Source: Chlamydiota bacterium (GTDB lineage: Bacteria > Chlamydiota > Chlamydiia > Chlamydiales > Rhabdochlamydiaceae). Taken from it: a stretch of 64,000 nucleotides of DNA. The notes under the pieces are model-generated. The model was not told the DNA's origin. It worked only from the letters and a program-made list of their open reading frames with translations, and made no database searches. Numbering within the stretch: position 1 is the stretch's first letter; the number at the start of each line of letters is the position of its first letter. Below, piece by piece: positions 37,707-47,720 of this stretch. Made by a program: the position numbers and the translations under genes. Location: positions 186,001-250,000 of the forward strand of contig JAJFMD010000005.1 in NCBI GenBank assembly GCA_021772335.1. The letters are read 5' to 3'.

Positions 37707-40700
37707 ATGATTAATCTTCAAAACAGCCCAAATCTGGTAGTAGATCCTAAAGAAAGAGATGCCTATATCTCGACGAATAAGAGTAAAAAGGCAATAGCTC
37801 TTCATGAGAATAAGGTCAAAGCTTATCGCATACCTGGAATCGTTATGACCATCGCAGCTGTCGCACTTGCGATTGTTGCAGCCACACTTACAGCTCTTTT
37901 TGCTCCCATATTTGCGACGATCTTTGTAGGAACTGCTACAGCTGCTGCTATTGGCATACCACTATTAATCCTTGGAGATAAAAATGAAGATAAAAAATTC
38001 TCTCATGAGATGAATATTTCCTCAAATCTATTTTCTGTTTTAAATTTCATAGATAAAATTAATGACACCGGAGTTTTTGGTCGCACTGCAGCTCACCAAG
38101 CGTGCTTAGATGGCGATATCGAGACCCTAAAGATTTTAATCGAGCGTGGGGAATTAATTACTGCTTCCGATGATAATTTCCACACGCCCCTGGATATTGC
38201 AGTAGCTCGAGGTCATTTAGATATTATAAAATTAATTGAAAAATATGCTGCAAAATTAGAGCTTCCCTATTCTCTATTTGAAGGATGTTGTGGGCTAAAA
38301 ATCGCTTATCATTATCAGCAACACAATGTTTTGAAATATCTTGTTCAAAAAGCTGGGTTTACTGCTTGCTTTAGGTCGGATAGCAATGAATGCATTTATA
38401 CTAAGGCTTGTAGAGGTCAACGCATTGAAGACTTAGACATCATGATCGATTCTATTCAGGAAGGGGAGGAATTTCATGGAAACGAGCTATGGAACATCAT
38501 CGATTGCGTTCGCAATAAACAAGATCGTTGCCGCTTAGTATTAAAACTTATCGATAAGGGTTACTGCACTAAGAAAGCGATTACCCATACTGAATTTACG
38601 AGCTCAATTACCAACGGAGATACTCCAATTGTCGAGAGAATGTTAACATTGCCAGGCGCGCGGCTTGAATTTAATCAAGTACGAGGAATTTCGAGGGCTC
38701 TTAGAGCTAATGATTATGCGATGATGCAGCTTTTAATTAATCATGGAATACGCGGGCTGGAAGGAACAGAGCTTAATACTGCAATTCAAAACCGAGCTCA
38801 TCGTTATATTGAACTTTTGATCGATAATTTTACGTTAGATAATTTTGATCCAATTGACATCGCGCCTCTCATCGGGTCTTACTTTGATCAACATATCATT
38901 AAGACGATTAAAGCTCTACTATCCAAAGGTTATGTCCCAACATTTGAAGCTATGAAAAGAGCGATAAATACATTTGAGGAACTTATAGACCCTTTCCTAA
39001 ATGCAGGCTATCAATTCACTGGACAGGAGTTTTCTTTCGCTATTTCTCGATTAAACGAATTAGATGATTCTTATATAAATACGAGAAAAATAATTGCAAT
39101 TATAAAAAAGCTTTTGCTTAGAGAAAATAAGCAATTTAATGGTCAAGAGATTGATCAAATTCAAGGTCTCTCAATCGGTCCAAGTCAAATTGAGAATATG
39201 TGTTGCATACTAATCGACGGTGGTTGTCAGCTTATTACTAAGCACAACTTAATCAATGCATTTGAAAAAAGACATGATAGGCTTATTGAAAAAATCTTAA
39301 ATGTGAAACCTAAATATAAAAATGAATGCAAAGTGATAAAGAGGGCGGTCGGTAGCATCAGCTTCATTGTGCTTAATCTTGCTATTAAGTTTGAATGTCT
39401 CTCACTCGATGGCTCAGAGCTTAATTTGGCTATACGCAGTGGGAGAAGAAACACTATTGATGTTTTACTCATGAAATTTAAGCTTACTGATTTCAATCCA
39501 ATCAATATTGAGCCTATTATGGAAGATGCTTGCATTATAGAGACTTTATTGAATAAGGGTTATACTCCGCAATTTAAAGATATTAAAAATGCGGTAACAG
39601 GTGATTATTATCCAGCTTTTCATCTCTTATTAAATGATCAGTATATATTCACTGGAGAGGAGTTTGCTTTAGTCATTCCTAATAGTCATTCATGCCCCCT
39701 TAACATAGAACGTTTCAATAAGCTTTTAGAGAGAGAAGATAAGCGTTTTGCGGGAAATGAAATTGAGCTTGCAATTGAGCATGGATCCTTTGAAGCTATG
39801 GATGCATTTCTTAACGCCGGTGTTCGATCATTTACTGGGCGAGAGATCCTAATGCTTGTTGAAAAAAACAGGTATGATGAGTGTGAAAAACTCTTGAAAA
39901 TCAATAGCGCGTTGTTCAGAGATAAAGCGACTAGAGAATTAGCAGTAGCAGCAAGAAACAACAACATTCCACTTGTCCGGCTGCTCTTAGAACACAAGTT
40001 TCCCTTTAGTGGAGATGAATTGATCGAGGCTCTAAATATTAAAGATGTAGATGCTATAGACTCGATGACCGATTTCTTGCTGTTAAATGGGTTTAAGGAT
40101 TTTCAAGGAGGGGAGTTGCGTCTAGCTCTCTACTCAAATAAACCCAAACTATGTAAACAGCTTCTAGAAATCAATCCTGCCGCTTTTGAAAAGGGTGACG
40201 AAATTGATATCGCTATAAAAAATGATGATCTTGAAACTATAAAACTTTTAAGAGATCATAAATTTGAATTTTCTAAGGACTCTTTTTACATCGCTTTGGA
40301 AAATCAAGCCAAGACGGTAATCAATGAGCTAAAAAGGTTGATTCACTACGGCGCACTTTCTTTCGAATTTGGATTTAGAGAGCTAGACGCTGCGGCGAAA
40401 ATGGGTGATACTGATCTTTGTAAATACATCCTACAGAAAAATCCCGATTGCGATAAAGAAGCAGTAGCAATCTCACAGATTGAAAAAGGCGTAAGTGGCG
40501 CTCTTGAGGCTCTCTTAGAAGATGACATATCAGAAAGGGTTCTTTTTGCAGCAATTCGATCAAAAAATTCCGACGTCTTGACAGTTGTTCTTGGAAAAAA
40601 CTTCGAACTCACTCCTAAAGCTTTCAATCTTGCTTGTGAAATTGGAATAGACCTTAAGTTTATTAACCAGCTATATGAGCTCGATGAAGATATTATTGAT

Positions 40701-42500
40701 GATGCAACAACCGATGCTGCCTCTCCGCTAGACTTTGCTGCCAAAAGAAAAGATTTTGAACTCGTTACATTTCTATTGAGCAAGGGAGCGAACTTTTTAT
40801 GCCAAATACAAGGTCAATATCCACTAGGTCGATTTACGGAGCGTGAATTAAATCAAATAACACAGATGGAAATAGAAAGACATTTGTTAAGAGGAGATCT
40901 AAATAAAGTTCTATCTGCTCTAAATGCTCAGAGAATTTCTGTGAGAATGGAAATTGCAGATCAACTGGAAGCGAAATATCCTAACGTCCCCTTGCACATC
41001 CATTTGGTTCCAAGTTTATATGAAATTGACCTTGCTCATTTAGAAGTGGGATTTGATAAAGAATTGCCTCCACCTCCAGCTGGAGCAGCATTGGATCAGT
41101 TAGAAACACTGTTTGATATGATTAATTTCACAGATAAAAACAAACCAAACTATCGCGATCCCGATCATTTGAAGGTTCCAAGGTATGATCCTTTTTTAGA
41201 TAGGTATGTCGATACAAAAGTCTCACTAGCTGTATTTAAGGGATACTTAACGAAAACGATAAAAGCGATTAAAGAAGAAAATCCTAACGCTACAGCTTTA
41301 CCAGATGGGTATAGAGGGGCAGCAGACCGGAGAGAATTCTATAAAAGAATCAGCACAATGTTACTGCATTTAATTGATCATCATAAAAATCAAAACAAAG
41401 AAAGATGTGAAAGATACAAAACATATAAAGAGCAACTTGCAGATAGAAATAATCACGTAGCTCAAAATGAAGGCGATTATTGGAGTAAACCCGTAGATCA
41501 TGTAGCAGATGATTATTGGGATAATACGGTAGCTTTTCTTAAGGAGTTTTGCCAAGGAGGCGTAGCCTGTGGTACAGGATGGATCGGTATTGTTGAAGAT
41601 CATTATCGTAGATTACGAGGTGAAGAAGCGGGTAAAGACTTAACTCTTCCGCAGCAAATTTATTGCTTACTAGCCAAAGAGCGCAGAAAAGTTGTCGAAG
41701 AAATTGTAAGAAATAAAAGTAGAAGAAGTGTACACACTTTGAATAAATACCTGTGGTTCCTAAAAAGTCGGGGCGTTCCTGGCAGTGAGTCCGCGCATTT
41801 AGATCACATTGTTTTTCCTCGTACTTATGATCATGCCCACATCCAAAGAGAGTGTGAAGCGGAATTTGATGCAGTGTATACAAGAAATCCCAAACGTATT
41901 GCAGAAACTGTTATCAATGCCTTAAACAGTGGGAAAGGGATCGAATATTCAGTGTTTTCAACAGCGATAAAGGAAAAGACTCCTGCTGAGTGGAAGAGTG
42001 AGAAATACCTGCCAATTGAAAATACCATCTGGCAGCAATTTTTCAATAAATATCCTAATGATGATCTAATTGATGCATACTTGCAAAGCAAAGGCATAGC
42101 CCGTGCAGGTCAATCATGGGAAGAGGCGATTCGCGCGCATTTTACGAACTATCGCTTTGATCCTCAAACTAATCAAGATAGACGATGGGATCTCGATAAG
42201 GGAGCTTGGTTTGTTCTGCCAGATGATGGTGTTGATCCTGCTGAAGCTAAGATTAAAGAGATGAAGCTCAGTTTGGCTGATCACATTCTCAGTAAAGATG
42301 AGGTTCTAAAAGAGCGTTTACAAGCGCATTTTGAGGGGCTTAATATCGAATGGAATGAGGAAAACAGCTGGTTTGGGGCTCTAGAGAATCATCGTAAAGA
42401 AAGTTTTTTAAGAGAAGGAGTTTACGGTTCTAATGGGAAGATTAGACCTCAAGTAGTTGTAGGGATATTGTGCTCAATTGGTGTTTTGACTACGCAATAG
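37707..42500 (+). CDS. giant ankyrin-type repeat protein with N-terminal two-helix membrane module
   Basis: This 1597-residue protein begins with a soluble 40 residues, then two membrane helices (about 43-66 and 68-90) around FAPIFATIFVGT, as in chlamydial inclusion-membrane proteins. A canonical ankyrin pair follows (GRTAAHQACLDGDIETLKILIERG; HTPLDIAVARGHLDIIKLI). A long series of degenerate repeats then recurs with an F-x-G-x-E-(L/I/F) motif, at least ten times, to about residue 980. One clearer repeat near 1000 (SPLDFAAKRKDFELVTFLLSKGA) closes it. The C-terminal 500 residues are a separate domain with FCQGGVACGTGWIG near 1280; I do not recognise it. Candidate membrane-tethered effector, by inference. 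Confidence 0.8.
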   Translation: MINLQNSPNLVVDPKERDAYISTNKSKKAIALHENKVKAYRIPGIVMTIAAVALAIVAATLTALFAPIFATIFVGTATAAAIGIPLLILGDKNEDKKFSHEMNISSNLFSVLNFIDKINDTGVFGRTAAHQACLDGDIETLKILIERGELITASDDNFHTPLDIAVARGHLDIIKLIEKYAAKLELPYSLFEGCCGLKIAYHYQQHNVLKYLVQKAGFTACFRSDSNECIYTKACRGQRIEDLDIMIDSIQEGEEFHGNELWNIIDCVRNKQDRCRLVLKLIDKGYCTKKAITHTEFTSSITNGDTPIVERMLTLPGARLEFNQVRGISRALRANDYAMMQLLINHGIRGLEGTELNTAIQNRAHRYIELLIDNFTLDNFDPIDIAPLIGSYFDQHIIKTIKALLSKGYVPTFEAMKRAINTFEELIDPFLNAGYQFTGQEFSFAISRLNELDDSYINTRKIIAIIKKLLLRENKQFNGQEIDQIQGLSIGPSQIENMCCILIDGGCQLITKHNLINAFEKRHDRLIEKILNVKPKYKNECKVIKRAVGSISFIVLNLAIKFECLSLDGSELNLAIRSGRRNTIDVLLMKFKLTDFNPINIEPIMEDACIIETLLNKGYTPQFKDIKNAVTGDYYPAFHLLLNDQYIFTGEEFALVIPNSHSCPLNIERFNKLLEREDKRFAGNEIELAIEHGSFEAMDAFLNAGVRSFTGREILMLVEKNRYDECEKLLKINSALFRDKATRELAVAARNNNIPLVRLLLEHKFPFSGDELIEALNIKDVDAIDSMTDFLLLNGFKDFQGGELRLALYSNKPKLCKQLLEINPAAFEKGDEIDIAIKNDDLETIKLLRDHKFEFSKDSFYIALENQAKTVINELKRLIHYGALSFEFGFRELDAAAKMGDTDLCKYILQKNPDCDKEAVAISQIEKGVSGALEALLEDDISERVLFAAIRSKNSDVLTVVLGKNFELTPKAFNLACEIGIDLKFINQLYELDEDIIDDATTDAASPLDFAAKRKDFELVTFLLSKGANFLCQIQGQYPLGRFTERELNQITQMEIERHLLRGDLNKVLSALNAQRISVRMEIADQLEAKYPNVPLHIHLVPSLYEIDLAHLEVGFDKELPPPPAGAALDQLETLFDMINFTDKNKPNYRDPDHLKVPRYDPFLDRYVDTKVSLAVFKGYLTKTIKAIKEENPNATALPDGYRGAADRREFYKRISTMLLHLIDHHKNQNKERCERYKTYKEQLADRNNHVAQNEGDYWSKPVDHVADDYWDNTVAFLKEFCQGGVACGTGWIGIVEDHYRRLRGEEAGKDLTLPQQIYCLLAKERRKVVEEIVRNKSRRSVHTLNKYLWFLKSRGVPGSESAHLDHIVFPRTYDHAHIQRECEAEFDAVYTRNPKRIAETVINALNSGKGIEYSVFSTAIKEKTPAEWKSEKYLPIENTIWQQFFNKYPNDDLIDAYLQSKGIARAGQSWEEAIRAHFTNYRFDPQTNQDRRWDLDKGAWFVLPDDGVDPAEAKIKEMKLSLADHILSKDEVLKERLQAHFEGLNIEWNEENSWFGALENHRKESFLREGVYGSNGKIRPQVVVGILCSIGVLTTQ

Positions 42501-42503
42501 TAA

Positions 42504-42523
42504 TAAATTAAAATTTTAATTTA
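42504..42523. repeat. 20-base perfect palindrome after the ankyrin gene
   Basis: TAAATTAAAA followed by its exact reverse complement lies three bases past the stop. In such AT-rich sequence this can arise by chance; a weak terminator stem is possible. Confidence 0.3.
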
Positions 42524-42629
42524 ATTGCCTGCTATTCTTTATCAATGGTTTAAGTAAAATTTTTTTACTGTTGTTTTAAGACTGTTTTTGGTAATATTTA
42601 TGTAATTAATTATTTTTAAAGGATTAAGT

Positions 42630-44036
42630 ATGCGCATTGATACTTTACCCGATTATACTAGACCTGATGAGAGCTCTCTTCTTTGGAGTGATTCTACGTT
42701 AAAAGTAAATGAGCAGCGCGCTGATAGCCTGCGTCATAAGCGCCATGCCCATGCTATTGCTTTTTCTGTAATGGCTATTGCTGCTGTATTATTTAGTGTT
42801 GGGGCTGTAGTCGCTACAATGTTTAATCCATTTTTAGCGACGATTTTTGTGGGGACTTTGTTATGCTTTACAGCATCTATTATCCATGGCTATATATCAA
42901 CAAATACTCATGTCAAATATAAGCATCTAGAAAAGAGAATATCTGATCAGTTTCTTCTTAAACAAGATATTGAAGATCGCAATAAAGCGCGCGAGGCTCT
43001 CAGAGAGAGTGATGATCCCTATTTTTTAACCGCTGCTAATTTATTACCAGAAGCCGAGTTAAGAGCGATTGCTCAGCACAATTTTGCTGATGTTGACGAG
43101 TTGAATTATATTGATCCCAAAGAATTTAGTCATAGTTCAGATCAGTCTTATGCGCCTTTTGCAATTTCTCAACATTATCTTAGTTTAGTTGGTCAGAACG
43201 TCAAAAATTTCAGCTTTAACTACTATTATCACGCCGTGCCTAAACGATCAAAGTACAATCCTAAAGAGGATGTCATCAGCGATGACCTCGTCCGTAAAAA
43301 GCACCCAATTACCCTAGCTCAGATTGCAATCAGTTTGCCCAAACTTGAAAATCTAAAGCTCGTTGATTTTCCAGGATGTAACCATCAAACATTAAGACCT
43401 CTTCTCGAAAATGCTCCTCATTTAACACATTTAACTTTGGATGGATGCATATTAGGTCAAAAAACTCCAGTTTCTAGGGAAGATATAGAAGATTTAATAG
43501 TTGATTTCCCTAATGTAACTTTTGAGATTAAGTCTAAAGAAGAGATGTTTGTTAGTGATGTTATGAATCGTTCAGAGCGATTATATGCACTGACATGCAT
43601 GACATTTACCCCTGATCAAGAGGTGATGATTGCAAATGAGTTTGACGATCTGGAAACAATTACTAGCACAGAAACAGGATTTGTATTTGGATCAAATAAT
43701 CCTAAAGATCAAACTTTAAATACCAAAGAATTTCCACTATCAAAACGTTTCCTAAAGCTAATTGGAAGAAATGTGACAGACATATGGCTCAGCGGCATCT
43801 TTAAGCAACAAGAACATGGAGTGCGCCATCCTATCAAAATCAGCGATTTGCCAGGTTGTTTGCCTAAACTTGAAAACGTTTATTTAGTTAATTTTCCATT
43901 GCCTACCGAAGATGAGTTAAAAGAGCTCATTATGCGTCTGCCTAACCTTAAAAAGTTATCGCTAACAGAAGAAGGCTCTTTTCCTGCATATGCGCTTTCA
44001 AAGGAAGACATTGAAGCAATCAGAAATTCAGTCTAA
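42630..44036 (+). CDS. leucine-rich-repeat-like protein with the same N-terminal membrane module
   Basis: The 468-residue protein has two membrane helices (about 43-65 and 67-90) and a soluble C-terminus with leucine-rich segments ([61 protein letters not shown]). Residues 51-76 align without a gap to the same residues of the ankyrin-type neighbour, both ending ATIFVGT at 70-76. Together this suggests a common anchor with swapped binding domains. The spacing of 129 bases has no clear terminator. The stop overlaps the stop of convergent fabI by four bases. Effector role is inference. Confidence 0.78.
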   Translation: MRIDTLPDYTRPDESSLLWSDSTLKVNEQRADSLRHKRHAHAIAFSVMAIAAVLFSVGAVVATMFNPFLATIFVGTLLCFTASIIHGYISTNTHVKYKHLEKRISDQFLLKQDIEDRNKAREALRESDDPYFLTAANLLPEAELRAIAQHNFADVDELNYIDPKEFSHSSDQSYAPFAISQHYLSLVGQNVKNFSFNYYYHAVPKRSKYNPKEDVISDDLVRKKHPITLAQIAISLPKLENLKLVDFPGCNHQTLRPLLENAPHLTHLTLDGCILGQKTPVSREDIEDLIVDFPNVTFEIKSKEEMFVSDVMNRSERLYALTCMTFTPDQEVMIANEFDDLETITSTETGFVFGSNNPKDQTLNTKEFPLSKRFLKLIGRNVTDIWLSGIFKQQEHGVRHPIKISDLPGCLPKLENVYLVNFPLPTEDELKELIMRLPNLKKLSLTEEGSFPAYALSKEDIEAIRNSV

Positions 44037-44935
44037 ACAGTCTTTAATGATGGGCTGTTCATTGCAACACCCATGCAGTGCATTCCGTTATCAACATACA
44101 GCGTCTGACCTGTAATTGCGGAAGCATTTGGCGAGAGCAAAAATACAGCGGAATTGCCAATTTCTTCAGCAAGCAACTCTTTGTCTTCTAAAGGCGCATT
44201 TGCCTTGGCATATTCAATCATATTCGCAATAAAACCAATCGCACGTGCTGCTCTACTTGGAAGTGCTCCTGCAGAGATCGCATTGATGCGCATGCCGTAT
44301 TTGCGGCCAGCTTCAAATGCCATTGTTCGTGTATCGCTCTCTAGTGCAGCTTTAGCAGAACTCATGCCGCCGCCGTAACCGGGAACTGCTTTTTCTGATG
44401 CCATGTAAGTTAAAGTGAGTGCTGAGCCTCCTTCATTCATCACAGGTCCAAAGTGCTGAACCAAGCTAACAAATGAATAGGAAGAGGCGCTTAATGCAGC
44501 GAGATAGCCTTGGCGTGATGTTTCAAGTAGGGGCTTTTTTACTTCAGGGCCATTTGCGAGAGAATGAACGAGAAAGTCAATATGTCCAAATTCCTTTTTC
44601 ACATTTGCTGCAACTTCAGAGACTGTGTATTCACTTGCTTCTTGATAGCGTTTGTTTTCACGGACGGATTGAGGAACATCATCGGGATAATCGAAAGCGG
44701 CATCGAGAGGATAGAGACCTTTATATTCCCAGAGTTTGCCATTCTTGAGTTTACGGGATTCGTCAAACTTACCAGCGAGCCAGGAGTTGGTGAAAATGCG
44801 TACAATAGGAGTCCACGTTCCGAGCAAGATTTCTACGCCCTCTTCAGCAAGAGCCTTAGCAATGGCCCATCCAAATCCTTGATCGTCGCCAACACCAGCG
44901 ATAAAAGCACGTTTTCCTTTTAGACTTTCGCCCAT
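44033..44935 (-). CDS. fabI: enoyl-[acyl-carrier-protein] reductase (NADH)
   Basis: FabI reduces enoyl-ACP in the last step of fatty-acid elongation. The protein starts [24 protein letters not shown] (NAD site) and has the active-site Tyr and Lys in [21 protein letters not shown] long insertion near residues 35-95 ([10 protein letters not shown] to [10 protein letters not shown]) is the mark of the plant-type and chlamydial reductases. GGGGGA lies nine bases before the ATG at 44935; the frame extends five codons further up to 44950 without a ribosome binding site. It is downstream of hctB on the same strand. Confidence 0.95.
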   Translation of the reverse strand: MGESLKGKRAFIAGVGDDQGFGWAIAKALAEEGVEILLGTWTPIVRIFTNSWLAGKFDESRKLKNGKLWEYKGLYPLDAAFDYPDDVPQSVRENKRYQEASEYTVSEVAANVKKEFGHIDFLVHSLANGPEVKKPLLETSRQGYLAALSASSYSFVSLVQHFGPVMNEGGSALTLTYMASEKAVPGYGGGMSSAKAALESDTRTMAFEAGRKYGMRINAISAGALPSRAARAIGFIANMIEYAKANAPLEDKELLAEEIGNSAVFLLSPNASAITGQTLYVDNGMHCMGVAMNSPSLKTV

Positions 44936-45003
44936 TAAAAAATCCCCCATGAATAAATTGAATTTTCAATATATCACATGGAGGACTAAACGATCAATGG
45001 GTC

Positions 45004-45435
45004 TTATCTACCGCGAGTAAACGAACCAGACATTAGGCGCTTCCAACCCTCAGCAGTGAGGAGTTTTGGCATGCCAGATTTGGCGCTTTTACTGCGAGCT
45101 TTGTTGCTGCGAGCAGATTTTTTATTTCTTGATGCTGATGATGTTGCTTTTTTCACGGGTTTTGCCTTGCGTTTAGTTGTTGAGGCTACTTTTTTTCTTT
45201 GGATAGGTGCTTTTTTCTTTATTGTAGCTTTTTTAGCAGCTGGTTTTCTTTTTGCAGCTGGCTTTTTTACCGCTTTATTTTTAACTGCAGCTTTGCGTAC
45301 GGGCTTTTTAGCAGTAGCTTTTCTTACAGCTTTTTTCTTAGCAGGTTTCGCTGCTGTTTTTTTAACAACTTTGCGACGAGCTGGTTTGCTCAGGCTAGTT
45401 GCCTTTTTTTTGATTTTACTAGAGCGAGCCATCAT
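45004..45435 (-). CDS. hctB: histone H1-like DNA-condensing protein Hc2
   Basis: The 143-residue protein is almost half Lys/Arg and Ala, with repeated KKA-, AKKP- and KKPAAK-type pentamers through residue 90, and no hydrophobic core. The non-repetitive tail GMPKLLTAEGWKRLMSGSF ends the protein. This is the hallmark of chlamydial Hc2, which condenses the chromosome when replicating cells turn into infectious elementary bodies. AAGGAG lies seven bases upstream of ATGATG (either Met may be used). The AT-rich spacer upstream is 186 bases and should hold its developmentally late promoter. Confidence 0.92.
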   Translation of the reverse strand: MMARSSKIKKKATSLSKPARRKVVKKTAAKPAKKKAVRKATAKKPVRKAAVKNKAVKKPAAKRKPAAKKATIKKKAPIQRKKVASTTKRKAKPVKKATSSASRNKKSARSNKARSKSAKSGMPKLLTAEGWKRLMSGSFTRGR

Positions 45436-45621
45436 TTTTTGCTCTCCTTGAATTGTAAATTGTGAAAAAACCCTATCTAAAGTATTTCACAATATATTTT
45501 TGTTTGCCTTAATTGCATAGTAGAAATTATTTTAATTTTATGTCAAATATTTTTTACTATTACTAAATTAAGTGAATTATTATAACCTTTGTTGTACGAA
45601 AAAATAGTTGTTTAAACTCTT

Positions 45622-46608
45622 ATGAAATATCAAAGTCTTACGGCATTTGAAAAACACATTACGCAAGCTGCCCCTGATCATTTTGCATCGATATATTTGA
45701 TTGCTTTGTCTGATGATTATGAGCGGCACACACTCATTAAGCGCCTGGCAAAAGAACTAGGTTCACTTGAATCACTCAATGCTGGAGAGACTCCTGTTCC
45801 TGAACTAATAGGCAGACTTAATACGCTCGATTTATTTGGAGATCGTGCGGTGATTTCTTTTGACCAAATCGACAAACTAAAAACCAGCGAAGTGAATCAA
45901 CTTCTCCCTTATGCTGCTCAGCCTGCGCGGAGTAAAGTTTTAATATTAGGAGCTGCTAGTTTAAAAAGTTTAAAGACTCTTTGTCAGCAGCTAATGCGCG
46001 AGGCCGTGATCCTCGACTTATGCGGGGAAAAGCCATGGGAACGCAAGAAACGAATGGAGAGCACTCTCTTTGCCCTAGCGCATCAACGGGGTAAGCAGAT
46101 TGGGCGCGATGTTGCTGAGTACTTATTAACACAGGTTGGTTTGGATTATGCCGCTTTAGAAAACGAGCTTGTTAAACTCATCACTTTTGTTGGGGATAAG
46201 AAAGAACTTGTCCTTAGCGATGCTCAAAAAATTTGCTGCGCACTTCCTGAGAGCACGACATGGCAACTTTCAGAGAAATTGATTTGGCAACAACAATTAG
46301 TGCCACCGCCTATGCCCTTTGAATCGCAACATCTCTTCCCTCTTATAGGTCAATTGCGCTATCAGCTTGAGCTTGGGGAACAGATCAAGCAGCATCTCAT
46401 TCATGGAGAAAACAACGTGCGCATCGCAGCACGTTTTCCCAATCTACGTCCACAGATGATTGAGAAATATGTAGGTTTTGCAGCGCGACTCTCTTCCGAT
46501 CACTTTAGAAAAGGGTTAAAAGCATTGCATCTTGTCGAAAGACAAGCGAAAAATGGGCAGCGATCAGCTCTTCTTCTTTGGGAGATTTTTGCAGCGCAGA
46601 TGATCTAA
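45622..46608 (+). CDS. holA: DNA polymerase III delta subunit
   Basis: The 328-residue protein has the HolA layout: a degenerate AAA+ N-terminus (YLIALSDDYERHTLIKRL, LNTLDLFGDRAVISFDQIDKL), a central domain (YLLTQVGLDYAALENELVKLITFVGD) and the C-terminal collar domain (LFPLIGQLRYQLELGEQI, QRSALLLWEIFAA). It opens the beta clamp within the clamp loader. The pattern LxxELxKL is characteristic. The stop overlaps that of hemW by four bases. Confidence 0.88.
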   Translation: MKYQSLTAFEKHITQAAPDHFASIYLIALSDDYERHTLIKRLAKELGSLESLNAGETPVPELIGRLNTLDLFGDRAVISFDQIDKLKTSEVNQLLPYAAQPARSKVLILGAASLKSLKTLCQQLMREAVILDLCGEKPWERKKRMESTLFALAHQRGKQIGRDVAEYLLTQVGLDYAALENELVKLITFVGDKKELVLSDAQKICCALPESTTWQLSEKLIWQQQLVPPPMPFESQHLFPLIGQLRYQLELGEQIKQHLIHGENNVRIAARFPNLRPQMIEKYVGFAARLSSDHFRKGLKALHLVERQAKNGQRSALLLWEIFAAQMI

Positions 46609-47720
46609 ATTAATGCAGTCGCAATAGAATCGTAGAAAAGCGTGCCTTGCTCGGTCAGGCGCCAGTGGCGCTCATTTACTTCGAGCCAGCCCTGCTTTTT
46701 GAGCTCATCGAGAACTTGATAGGTCAAAGTTGGCAGGGGAGAGTGCTGTTTTTCAAAAGCATTGAGATCAACGCCTTCAAAAAGTCTCAGTTCTACAGCA
46801 AGCAGCTCATGCACATTATCGGGATAAGCGAGTTTTTCAGAAAAATCAGCAGGATCTTGGTTCTCTTTAACAGCATTGCGATATTTGACTAAATTGCAGT
46901 GGTTGCGAAAGCGCCTCCCTTCAAAATAGCTGAATGCTGAGGGGCCAAGACCAAGAAATGGACGTGCGCGCCAATAGCCAGTATTATGACAGCTCTGCAT
47001 CCCATCTTTGGCAAAGGCCGAGATCTCATAGCGCTTTAAATCAATTTTTTCTAAGGCCTCTACTGCCATATCAAGCATATGTAAACTGTTCTCTTGTGAA
47101 GCGACCTTTTTTTGAAGCGCGTTGCGTTTGCGATAGAAAGGAGTGTTGGGTTCAAAAGTTAAATTATAAAGAGAGAGATGAGTAATTGGTAGCTGACAAA
47201 CTTGTTTCAAAGTTGCATCCCAGCTCTCTGGCGTCTGACCGGGAATTTCATAGAGCAGATCAACGGTTATATTGTCAAAACCGCATTGATATGCGCTCTC
47301 TACAGCTTCTATTGCTTGCGCGCTACTATGTGTTCTTCCCAGGGTTTTTAATTCATTGTCATTGAGAGACTGAAGGCCGATGCTTAGACGATTGATACCA
47401 GCAGCTTTTAAATCGCGTAGAGTTTCAATCGTAACGCTTTCGGGATTTGCTTCAATTGTGATTTCACAGTCTGGGCCGCGAGGAATGGTTTCGAGAATTT
47501 TTGCAATATTTTTTGCTCCGAGCAAAAGGGGAGTGCCACCACCAAAATAAATTGAAATAATTTTTTTATCAGCAATTAACGATTGTTTTTGCTTCCACTC
47601 TTGCAGAAGTAGCTCTGTAAAAGCTGCGTGCTGATCTTGCTGGTTCCTCACAACAAAAAAATGACAATAGGGACACTTCTTAGTGCAAAAAGGGATGTGA
47701 ATGTAAAGGCTGGTTACCAT
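46605..47720 (-). CDS. hemW: radical SAM protein HemW (oxygen-independent coproporphyrinogen oxidase-like)
   Basis: The N-terminus has SLYIHIPFCTKKCPYC with the CxxxCxxC cluster and aromatic context of HemN/HemW. YFGGGTPLLL, TIEANPE and RLSIGLQSLNDNELKTLGRTHS follow, all conserved. The length of 371 residues and lack of an N-terminal extension fit HemW, a haem chaperone, rather than the coproporphyrinogen oxidase HemN. The first codons overlap the 3' end of the acidic CT053-like gene by seven bases. Chlamydia trachomatis has the same neighbour order (CT052-CT053-CT054), which I recall rather than read here. Confidence 0.9.
   Translation of the reverse strand: MVTSLYIHIPFCTKKCPYCHFFVVRNQQDQHAAFTELLLQEWKQKQSLIADKKIISIYFGGGTPLLLGAKNIAKILETIPRGPDCEITIEANPESVTIETLRDLKAAGINRLSIGLQSLNDNELKTLGRTHSSAQAIEAVESAYQCGFDNITVDLLYEIPGQTPESWDATLKQVCQLPITHLSLYNLTFEPNTPFYRKRNALQKKVASQENSLHMLDMAVEALEKIDLKRYEISAFAKDGMQSCHNTGYWRARPFLGLGPSAFSYFEGRRFRNHCNLVKYRNAVKENQDPADFSEKLAYPDNVHELLAVELRLFEGVDLNAFEKQHSPLPTLTYQVLDELKKQGWLEVNERHWRLTEQGTLFYDSIATALI

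Noticed and set aside
42504-42523. 20-base palindrome as a definite terminator
   Set aside because: It is pure A/T, has no separate T tract and may be chance in AT-rich DNA.
45056-45465. Plus-strand hydrophobic, Phe/Leu-rich frames opposite hctB
   Set aside because: They are the mirror of a Lys/Ala repeat gene; AAA and GCA codons read backwards give Phe and Cys/Ala. No start signal.
45436-45621. Small gene in the AT-rich spacer between hctB and holA
   Set aside because: No open frame with a ribosome binding site; probably only promoters.
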